Part shown: piece after piece, positions 50,910-60,200 of the stretch
Layout of the letters: every line of letters begins with the position of its first letter
How positions within the stretch are numbered: the stretch's first letter is position 1
Assembly (NCBI GenBank): GCA_041396705.1
Contig: JAWKYB010000024.1
Coordinates: 1-61,952, forward strand
Direction: 5' to 3'
Length of the DNA stretch: 61,952 nucleotides
Source of the DNA: Alphaproteobacteria bacterium
Lineage (GTDB): Bacteria; Pseudomonadota; Alphaproteobacteria; CALKHQ01
Program-made: the position numbers and the translations under genes
Notes under the pieces: generated by a model
Told to the model about the DNA's origin: nothing
Seen by the model: only the letters and a program-made list of their open reading frames with translations
The model's database searches: none

Positions 50910-53033
50910 ATGGCCCTGCGACGCTGGCTGCGCCGACTCGGCATCGGCGCAGCCGGCCTCTGCCTCGTCGCGCTGGGGACCGGGGCGATCCTCGACCGGC
51001 TCTATCCGCCGGTGCTGGACCGCTACCAGGATCGTTCGGCGGTGGTGCGCGATGCCGACGGCACGGTGCTGCGCGCCTTCACCAGCTCCGACGAGATGTG
51101 GCGCCTGCCCGCCACCGTCGACGACGTCACGCCATTCTACCTGCAGATGCTGGTCGCCTATGAGGACCGGCGTTTCTGGTCGCACCCCGGTGTCGACCCG
51201 CTGGCCCTGGCCCGCGCCTTCGGCCAGATGGTGGCAAGCGGCGAGGCGGTCTCCGGCGGCTCCACGCTGACCATGCAGGTGGTGCGCCTGCTGGAGCCGC
51301 GGCCGCGCACGCTCGGCTCCAAGCTGATCGAGATCGCGCGGGCGATCCAGCTGGAGCTGCACTACAGCAAGGAAGAGATCCTTGCGATGTACCTGACGCT
51401 GGCGCCCTATGGCGGCAACCTGGAGGGCATCCAGGCCGCCTCCTATGCCTATTTCGGCAAGCCGGCCGACGCGCTGACGCCGGGCGAGGCGGCGATGCTG
51501 GTGGTGCTGCCGCAGTCGCCCACCCGCTGGCGGCCGGACCGCGACATGACCGCGGCGCTGGCTGCGCGCGAGAAGGTGCTGCGCCGGGCGTTCGACTATG
51601 GCGTGATCGACGCGCGCCAGCTTGCCGAGGCGCTGGAGGAGCCCCTGCCGACCGGCCGGACCGCGATGCCGTTCGACGCGCCGCAGCTGGCCCAGCGGCT
51701 GGTGACGCAGGCGACGGCCGGTGGCGGACCGGCGCCGGTGATCGACACCACCATCGACGGCCGCCTGCAGCGCGCCATGCAGGACCTCGCCCAGCGGGCA
51801 CTGACCGACCTCGACCCGCAGGCCAACGTCGCCATCCTGGTGGTCGACAACGCCACCGGCGCCGTGCGCGCCTATGTCGGCTCCGGCGACTTCTTCGCGG
51901 AAGCGCGCGAGGGACAGGTCGACCTGGTGCAGGCGGTGCGTTCGCCAGGCTCGACCTTGAAGCCGTTCATCTACGGCATGGCATTCGAGGACCTGCTGCT
52001 GCACCCGCAGACCTATATCGACGACACGCCGATGCGTTTCGGCGACTACGACCCGACCAATTTCGACGGCGGCTATCACGGCCGGCTGACCGTGCGCGAG
52101 GCGCTGCAGCGCTCGCTGAACGTGCCGGCGGTGGCGGTGCTCGACCGGCTCGGGCCGACGCGGCTGGCCACCCGGCTGCGCCAGTGCGGCATGACGCTGA
52201 ACTTCCCCGGCCTCGACCCCACCGCGGCGCTGCCGCTGGCGCTGGGCGGTGTCGGGGTGACGCTGTGGGACCTGACCCAGGCCTACGCCGCGCTGGCCAA
52301 CGGCGGCGCGGTTCGCCCGCTGCATGTCGCCGCCGACGTGGCGCCGACGATGCCCGAGCGCGATGCGATCGTCAGCCCGGCCGCCGCCTGGTACCTGACC
52401 GACATCCTTGCCGGCACCTCGCGCCCCGACGACGTCCTCGACCCCGCCTTCCGCCTGGACGGCGCGCGCATCGCATACAAGACCGGCACGTCCTACGGCT
52501 ATCGCGACGCCTGGGCGATCGGCTACGACGCGCGCACCACCATCGGCGTCTGGGTCGGCCGGCCCGACGGCAACTCCAGCCCGCAGCGGACCGGCCACGC
52601 GACGGCGGCGCCGATCCTGTTCCAGGCCTTCGGGCTGATTCCGGACCCCGGCCGCGGCGTGGTCGGCCCGGCGCCGGACGGCGTGATCGACCAGCTGACC
52701 GCCGACCTGCCGTCGCGCCTGCTGTCGTTCGACGCGCGGCCTGGCCCGGCCGTGCCGCTGGGCACCATCAGCGTCAGCCAGGATCTGCGCATCGATTTCC
52801 CGGTCGACGGCAGCACCGTGGCGCTGCCGTCCGGCCCGTCCGGCCAGGCGCCGTTGCCGCTGGTCGCGGCCGGCGGCGCGCGGCCGTTCGTCTGGATGGT
52901 CAACGGGGCGCCGATCCCGGCATCCGCGATCAGCCGGCAGACGGCGTGGCGGCCCGACGGACCGGGCCAGGCCAGGATCACCGTCATCGACGCCAACGGC
53001 GAGAGTGCCAGTGCCGAGATCTGGGTCCAGTAG
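50910..53033 (+). CDS. pbpC: Penicillin-binding protein 1C
   Basis: 707-residue bifunctional cell-wall synthase anchored by helix 10-30. The GT51 domain has E85 in AYEDRRFWSHPGVDP and GGSTLTMQVVRLL. The transpeptidase has S348 in SPGSTLKPFIYG (SxxK), SLN in QRSLNVPAVAVL and KTGTSYGYRDAWAIG. The C-terminal Ig-like BiPBP_C domain closes it (PVDGSTVALPSG, then GGARPFVWMVNGAPI). PBP1C is thought to repair walls breached by attackers, together with macroglobulin. Stop overlaps the next gene. Confidence 0.96.
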   Translation: MALRRWLRRLGIGAAGLCLVALGTGAILDRLYPPVLDRYQDRSAVVRDADGTVLRAFTSSDEMWRLPATVDDVTPFYLQMLVAYEDRRFWSHPGVDPLALARAFGQMVASGEAVSGGSTLTMQVVRLLEPRPRTLGSKLIEIARAIQLELHYSKEEILAMYLTLAPYGGNLEGIQAASYAYFGKPADALTPGEAAMLVVLPQSPTRWRPDRDMTAALAAREKVLRRAFDYGVIDARQLAEALEEPLPTGRTAMPFDAPQLAQRLVTQATAGGGPAPVIDTTIDGRLQRAMQDLAQRALTDLDPQANVAILVVDNATGAVRAYVGSGDFFAEAREGQVDLVQAVRSPGSTLKPFIYGMAFEDLLLHPQTYIDDTPMRFGDYDPTNFDGGYHGRLTVREALQRSLNVPAVAVLDRLGPTRLATRLRQCGMTLNFPGLDPTAALPLALGGVGVTLWDLTQAYAALANGGAVRPLHVAADVAPTMPERDAIVSPAAAWYLTDILAGTSRPDDVLDPAFRLDGARIAYKTGTSYGYRDAWAIGYDARTTIGVWVGRPDGNSSPQRTGHATAAPILFQAFGLIPDPGRGVVGPAPDGVIDQLTADLPSRLLSFDARPGPAVPLGTISVSQDLRIDFPVDGSTVALPSGPSGQAPLPLVAAGGARPFVWMVNGAPIPASAISRQTAWRPDGPGQARITVIDANGESASAEIWVQ

Positions 53034-54003
53034 CGCCGCATTCCTGTGCGCCGCGCTGGTCTGCGGCCCGTCGTCTGCGTTCGAGTTCCTGACGCTGCCG
53101 GTCGCCTGTACCCCCGGCACCGACTGCGCCATCGCCAGCTATTTCGACGCCGAGCCATCGGCCGCGGCCGGCGACTACACCTGCGGGCCGATGACCTATG
53201 ACGGCCATACCGGCGTCGACTTCGCGGTCACCGACTATGCGGCCATGGACGCCGGCGTCGCGGTGCTGGCAGCGGCGCCGGGGCGGGTGATCGCCACCCG
53301 CGACGGCCAGCCCGACCGCCGCGGCACGGTGGACAGCCGGACGGTCAGCGGGCTGGAGTGCGGCAACGGCGTGGTCATCGACCACGGCAACGGCGAGGTC
53401 ACCCAGTACTGCCACATGCGGCAGGGATCGATCCGGGTCCGCAACGGCCAGGACGTCCGCGCCGGCGAGCCGATCGGCCTGGTCGGCCAGTCGGGCAACT
53501 CCGAGTTCCCGCATCTGCACTTCGAGGTGCAGCTGAACGGTCGGCCGATCGACCCGTTCAGCGGTCGGCGCGCCGACGGCTGCGGCCTTGCCGGCATCAT
53601 GAGCTGGTCGCCGGAGACCGCTGGCGCCCTGCCCTATTTCGCCGGGCTGCCGTTCCACCTGGGCTTCGCGGCCGCGGCGCCCGATGCCGCGGCGATGCGG
53701 GCCGGCGACTACGACGGCGCGACCCTGTCGACCGAAAGCCCGCAACTGGTGTTCTGGGCCGAGATGTGGGGCGTGGTGTCGAGCGACAGCATCCGCATGA
53801 CGGTGACGGCGCCGGACGGGACGATCCTGGCGGACAACCGCACCACCATCGACACCACCCAGACCCGCAGCTACCGCTTCATCGGCATACCAACGCAGGA
53901 CGACTGGCCCTCAGGCACCTATTCCGGCGAGGTGGTCTACGACCGGGCAGCCGACGGCCACAGCTGGACCCGCACGGTCACCGTCGAATTGCGGGCGCCC
54001 TAG
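53005..54003 (+). CDS. M23 family metallopeptidase-like, exported
   Basis: 332 residues with LytM-type zinc peptidase motifs: HTGVDFAV (HxxxD) at about 73, YCHMRQGS and the HLHFEV box. The signal peptide is SSAAFLCAALVCGPSSAF. The first-His/Asp, the YCHM His and HxH ligands are all present, so it may be an active endopeptidase. A C-terminal beta domain (~100 residues) follows (SPQLVFWAEMWGVVSSDSIRMTVTAPDG). The GTG at 53005 lies inside pbpC, overlapping by 29 bases, hence coupled expression. The ribosome binding site is weak. It likely trims peptidoglycan for PbpC. Confidence 0.88.
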   Translation: MPVPRSGSSSAAFLCAALVCGPSSAFEFLTLPVACTPGTDCAIASYFDAEPSAAAGDYTCGPMTYDGHTGVDFAVTDYAAMDAGVAVLAAAPGRVIATRDGQPDRRGTVDSRTVSGLECGNGVVIDHGNGEVTQYCHMRQGSIRVRNGQDVRAGEPIGLVGQSGNSEFPHLHFEVQLNGRPIDPFSGRRADGCGLAGIMSWSPETAGALPYFAGLPFHLGFAAAAPDAAAMRAGDYDGATLSTESPQLVFWAEMWGVVSSDSIRMTVTAPDGTILADNRTTIDTTQTRSYRFIGIPTQDDWPSGTYSGEVVYDRAADGHSWTRTVTVELRAP

Positions 54004-54214
54004 GTCGGCGGCACCCTCGTCGGTTGGCGCAAGTCATTCGGAATTAATGTAAATTCGAGAATTCGTTAAGGTCTCGTTTACAATTCCAAGGGCGACATTG
54101 TGGTGAATTTTCCGTAAAGTGTTACGGAATGGGCCTGCGTCGCGTGGGGGAATCTGCGATCTGGCCTGCGTTTAGGCACGCCCGGCCGAGTCGGGCGGCA
54201 CAGGGGTGATCGCA
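54004..54214 (+). promoter_or_regulatory. AT-rich leader with a perfect inverted repeat before the exoprotein gene
   Basis: 211 bases, locally very AT-rich (54035-54125). TTCCGTAA (54110-54117) and TTACGGAA (54122-54129) form a perfect 8-bp inverted repeat with a 4-base spacer, about 85 bases ahead of the start. TACAAT at 54079-54084 is a -10-like element with no clear -35. The dyad could be a repressor or activator operator. Confidence 0.4.
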
Positions 54215-57200
54215 ATGTCCCTTCGGCGAAGCGGCAAGGATGCCGCCACCCACGCACATTACGCCCGGATTGCCGGGGTGACAGACTGCGCCCATCGGCG
54301 GCTCGCCTACCGCGCGACTTCCGCACTGACCGCGCTGTCGATCGTCGGCGCCAGCATCCTGCCAGTCCCCGCCCTCGCGCTGCCGCAGGACGGCAACGTG
54401 ATCGAGGGCGATGCGACGATCACCTACGGCGAGAACTCGATCGTCATCCAGCAGAACTCGGACCGGGTGATCATCGAGTGGCAGTCGTTCGACGTGGGTG
54501 CGAACGAGAGCGTGAACTTCATCCAGCCGTCGGAGCTGGCGGCGGCGCTGAATCGGGTGCTGTCGGGCGAGGCCTCGGTGATCCTGGCTCGCTGACGGCG
54601 AACGGCGATCACGCTGGTCAATCCGGCCGGCATCGCGTTCGGGGCTTCGGCGAACATCGACGTGGCGGCGATCACGGCGACGACGCTGGACATCATCAAC
54701 ACCAACTTCATGGCCGGCGACCTGGTGTTCGACCAGTATGACGACCGTTTGCCGACGCCAGCGTGACCAACGACGGCACGATCACGGTGGGCGACCGGTC
54801 TGGCCGCGCTGGTGGCGCCGGGGTGGCGAACAACGGCATCATCCAGGCGCGCACGCCGGTGCGGTGGTGCTGGCGTCGGGCACGGCGGCGACGATCGACT
54901 TCTACGGCGACGGGCTGATCAACTTCGCGCTGACGGCGCCGACGCAGGCCCCGCCCCGGTGGACGCGAAGGGCAACCGCGCTGGATGCGCTGGTCAGCAA
55001 TCGGGCAGATCTGCCGACGGCGGCACGGTGATCCTGACCGCGGAGGCGGTGGGCGGGATCGTCGACAACGCGATCAACATGGACGGCGTGATCCAGGCGG
55101 TCGATCCAGGGCCGCGACGGACAGATCGCGCTGGTCGGCGGCGACGGCGCCGGTGCGGTGCAGGTGGCGGGCACGCTGGACGCCTCGGGTGCCGAGGCCG
55201 GGCACCGCCGGCGGCACGGTCATGTGCTGGGCGACGAAGTGGCGCTGAACGCGGGCGTGGACATCAACGTCGCCGGCCCGGCTGGCGGCGGCACCGCGCT
55301 GGATCCGGCGGCTCGCTGCAGGGCGGCGCCAACGTCGGCAGCGGCATCCAGTATGCGCGCCAGGATTCCGTCACCACCATCATCGCCGACGCGGGCTTCG
55401 ACGCCGGCGGCTATGTCCCGACCAGTGCCATCGCCTATGTCGATGTGGCCTCGGAGATCGACGCCAGTGCCACCGACAGCGGCAACGGCGGCACCGTGAT
55501 CGTCTGGGGCAACGGCCGGACCACCTTCCATGGCACCATCGCGGCCGCCGGCGGCGCCAACGGCGGCGATGGCGGCTTCGTCGAGACCTCCGGACGGGAG
55601 ATCGCGATCGCTGGAACGGTCGACACCGGCGCTGCGCATGGCGGCACCGGCCTGTGGCTGATCGATCCGGACCGGATCTGACGGTGGACGCGGCGCTCGC
55701 GGCAAGCATCAACGCGTCGGCCACGAATGTCCAGCCTCGTTGCCGACGATACCATCACCTTTGCCAGCGCGGTTTCGATCGTGGCGGCCGGCGTCGGGCT
55801 GACCGCAACCGCGGGCGACCTCATCACCGTCAACGCCAGCGTAGCGACCAACAACGGCGACATCACCTTTCCTGGCCGACAATTTCATCATTGGCGCAGA
55901 TGTGGGCTGGGCTCCGCCACGGTGATGTTCGACAGGGTGACGGCGGGCGCTTTCGGCCTTGGCTTCAACGGCGGTGTGGCGGTAACGTGGCTGAACTCCC
56001 GGCCACATCTTCGCCACGAACCTCGTTTTCGGGATCCGACAGCCGCCGCCAACAAGATCACCCAGCTGGATATCCAGGGCACGTTCGACCTCAGCGGCAC
56101 CATCTCCGGTCTGGTCCAGCTCAACGCCCTGAACAACGCCGGGTCCCTTCATTTCGCCCTCCGGGACCCAGACCTACGGGTCGGTCGAGTTCAATGCCAA
56201 TGACGGCATCACGTTCATCGGCGCCGAGACGCTGACGACCACCGTCGGCGATGCCGTCTTCAACGTCGACGCGGACGCGACCGGCGTTATCGGTGGTTTC
56301 GACGACTTCCGCACCCAGGGTGGCGCGGTCACAATCGCCAGCGCCGCCGATATCGTCGTCAACGCACCCCAGTACAGCGAAATCGCCGGCGGTACGCTGT
56401 CCTCACCGCCGCCGGCGCGATCACCTTCCAGCGCAGCATCGCCGGCACCATCGGTGTCGGCGACGGCGCCAGCGGCGACCTGACCTTCAGCGATGCCCAG
56501 CTGGCGCGCCTGAGTGCGGCGACCCTCAATTTCGGTGGGCCGACAACGCCGAACAATACGACCGGTATCGACGTCGCCGGCGTCGACCTCACCCACGTCG
56601 CCAGCGTTGCCTTCAACACAGCCGGCACGACGACCTTCGGCGGAGCCAACAGTTTCGCCGCAGTCGCCACCCATGGCGGGACGACTTCGGTGGGTAACGG
56701 GACCACGGTCGACGCAACCGACACTATCGCCTTCGACACGGTGACCGTGTCCCTGGACGGCGACCTGACCGCGACCAACGGGATCACCGGCACCGCGTCG
56801 ACGGTCGATGTGCTGGCTCGGCGGCGGCGCGGAACTCCAGGATGCCGTCGACGTCGCCGCCATTGGCGCGTTCGTCAGCGTGTCGGCCGGCACCTACGCG
56901 GGCTTCACCATCGACGTCGAGGGCCTGACGATCGACGGCTTCAATGCGCCGACGATCAACGCCGCGAGCCCGGCGATCACCATCGCGGCCCAACGGGGTG
57001 ACGGTGCAGGACCTGCTGTTGCAGGGCACGGGGCTGGCCGACCAGGTCGGCATCCTGCTCGACGGCACCGCAGCGGCAGGGCTGACCGGCATCACCATCC
57101 AGAATGTCCAGTTCGCAAACCTGGACGACGGCATCCGCAGCCAGGGCGACATCGGCATCGGTGCGGCGGCGGACGTGACCATCCGCGGCAACTCCGCCGG

Positions 57201-57256
57201 CGACAAGAGCGTCGAGGACTTCCTCGACGCTGCCATCGACGTCGGCGACACCGACG
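54215..57256 (+). pseudogene. Filamentous-hemagglutinin-type exoprotein, frameshifted N-terminal part
   Basis: A long signal region, then the TPS (two-partner secretion) domain: QDGNVIEGDATITYGENSIVIQQNSDRVIIEWQSFDVGANESVNFIQPSELAAALNRVLSGEASVIL. The frame is lost at about 54586 but the next frame reads GSLTANG and then ITLVNPAGIAFGASANIDVAAITATTLDII, exactly the FhaB N-terminal continuation. GTVILTAEAVGGIVDNAINMDG and QDSVTTIIADAGFDAGG follow, up to GTHGGTGLWLIDPD-like, then beta-helix. More than 15 indels between 54586 and 57256, mostly 1-2 bases in G or C runs, e.g. GGG for GG at ~57256. One gene with the next entry. ATG 54215 has AGGGG 8 bases upstream. Confidence 0.85.
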
Positions 57257-60200
57257 GGCGACGCCACTTATGTGATCCAGGACGTGATCGTCCGCGACGG
57301 CTCCACCGACTTGGACGCTATCGCCACCGGCGACGACGGCATGCGCTTCGGCAGCATCGGCGGCGCCACGATCCAGCGCGTCGAGATCAGCGACACGACC
57401 AATGACGGGATCGCGTTCGGCACGCTGGATGCGGCGGTGATCGCGGTGCTGAACAGCACGATCGCGATCGCCATCACCGGCCGCCATGGCCTGAACTTCG
57501 GATCGCTGGACGTCGGCAGCGACGTCAGGATTTCCGGCAGCACGATCACGGCCGGTTCCGACGGCATCAACTTCGGGACAATCACCGATTCCACGGTGCT
57601 GGTCGGCGGTGCGACCGCTGCGGAAGGAAACAGCATCGCGGTCGGGGCCACCGGCTCGGCAATCGACTTCAACGGCGCCATCGACAACAGCGCGGTCGCC
57701 GTTGCAAGCAACAGTTCGCTGCAGTCGACCGGCACGACGCAGGCGATCGAGTTCGGCGACATCAGCAACAACGCCGACGTGGTGATCGTCAACAACCTGG
57801 ATATCGCCGGCGGGCGGAGCGGGGTTTACGTCATCGGCGACATCGCCGACAGCACGCTGACGATCGCCGGCAACACGATCGCCGGGACCAATGACGCGGC
57901 GATCCGGTTCGGGAACTCGTTTGCCAATACGATCAGCGATGCGAAAGTGACCATCGGCAGCGCCAACGTAACGGTCGACGGCACCCCGCTTGTCGCAGGC
58001 AGCAATACGCTGACCGGCGGCGGCATCCGGTTCGTTTCGGCGCTGGTGGACAACACCGACGTCACTATCGTCGACAACCTGGTCGGCACCAGCCTGGCGC
58101 GGGTCGGCGGCGACGGCATCGCGTTCGAAGGCGGTATCCAGGACCACGCGACGGTGACGCTCGACGGCAACGCCGTCTATGCCACCGAGCGGGCGATCGA
58201 CGTGGTCTGGCTGGAGTCGCCCGACACGCTGGACATCGCCGGCGGCACCTATGACGGCACCGGTGGCGCACTGCGGGTCGACAACACCGGTGTGGCCGGA
58301 TCGACCAACGGCCGGCTCGACGTGGGTGCGGCGACCTTCGTCGGCGGCTCCGGCAGCACGGTCTTCGAAGTGCTGACGGATGCAGGCAATGCCGGCGTCG
58401 ACATCGACTTCAGCGGGTCCGCCGCCATTGACGGCGGCGCCACCGGCATGCGGCTGTCCGGCCCCGGGATCGACATCCTCAACGACACGCTGGGCAGCAT
58501 CGCCTTCGCCAACCAGGCGACAAGCTATATCGAGCTGGCCGACGGCGCCGAGTTCCTGCCCGGCAGTCCGACCGTGATCGACGCCGCAAGCGTGACCTTC
58601 GCCGGGCTGACCGGCTTGGCCATGACCCCGGCGCAGCTGCTGGCGACCGAGGACATGATCACCCACTTCCCGGACGACGCCACCCTGGGGCTGATCGACA
58701 TCTCGCCGCTGTTCGTCATTTCGGGCGAGAGCATCCAGACCGCGGTGAACTTCGCCGGCGGGCTGGTCGGCCCGCAGACCGTGACGGTGGGCGGCGGCAC
58801 CTTCGGCGGCTCGGTCGAGGTCTGGGTCGACGACCTGACCCTGGTCGGCGCCGGCGCGACGACCATCATCGACGCCGATGCCGTCGACCCGTATGACAAC
58901 AACGGCGATGTCGACAACGGCTTCCAGGTGGCGGCGATTTCCCGCGCCTCCAGCAGCGGCGACGACACTGTCACCGGCGTCACCATCGACGGCTTTGCCT
59001 TCACCTCGTCGACAGCCGGTTCGAACACCGGCGTCGTGCTCGGCGAAGACACCGGTGTGGTCCGGGCGGCGGAGAGCACCACCATCCGGAACGGCAGCTT
59101 CACCGACCTGCTCGACGGCATCGACGCCCCGCTGCTGGGCGGCACAACCACCATCGATACCGTGACGATGACCGACATCGCCCGGCGCGGGTTCAACCAG
59201 GGCGACACGTTCGGCCTCGGCGCCGGCGATGCGGTCGTCATCCAGCACAGCAGCATCACCGCCGCGGGCAACGCCGTGCGCTTCCGGCGCTTCCTCGCCG
59301 GCGGCTCCGCGGTCACGCTCTACGACAACACGCTGGTCAGCACGGGCGACTCCGCGGTGCAGTTCGCCGGCGGCGCCGGCAGCGCCACCATCGCCATCGT
59401 TGACAATGCGGAGATCCGCGGCGCTCAGGACGGCATCCTGTTCGACAATCTGTCCTCAAGCGCGGCGACCTACAGCCGCAGCGCGATCATCATCGCGGGC
59501 AATACCGACATCATCGGCGAGAGCCGGGACGGCATCCGCGTCACCGACGACCTGAGCAACGTCGCGATGACCATCGGCACCGCGACGGCCACGGTGAACG
59601 GCAACGCCATGGCGTTCGGCGCCAACGGCAACATCGTCGGAGCCGAGCGCGGCATCAACCTGACCCGCGGGATCGGCGGCAATGACGCCAACCTGACCAT
59701 CGCCAACAACACGCTGATCCAGGGCCAGACCTTGGACGCGATCCGCTTCGGCTCGTTCATTTCCCTTGCGACCGTCGGCATCGTCGGCAATGCCGAGATC
59801 CGCGGCGGCGAGGACGGCATCGAAATCTTCAGCGTCACACGCTGCGGGCCGTGCACCGCGGACAACCGCCCCAGCCTGGTGATCGCCGGCAATGACGGCA
59901 TCTTCGGCGATGGCGCGTCGAGCGACGGCATCCATTTCCTCACCAGCATTTTCGATGCGGACGTGACCATCGGCACGGCCACCTTCGTCGTCGACGGGGT
60001 CGACACCGCGTTCGGCGGCAACGGCCAGATCGTCGGCGGCGACGACGGCATCGACTTCGGGTCCCTGCAGCGGTCCGCAACGGCGCTCGTCACGGGCAAC
60101 ACGCTGATCCAGGGCCTGACCGGCAGCGGCATCGAGGTCGCCGGCGCCATCAGCGAGAATTCCGAGTTCACGGTCTCCGGCAACACGGAGATCGTCGGTG

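Noticed and set aside
47883..53132. 1749-codon open frame on the minus strand
   Set aside because: It is antisense to macroglobulin and pbpC, has Arg/Gly/Asp/His/Val-rich composition without motifs, and no ribosome binding site. The plus strand has full domain matches.
54586..57256. Programmed frameshifting or phase variation in the exoprotein
   Set aside because: Too many (>15) indels of both directions, with no slippery heptamer or long homopolymer common to them.
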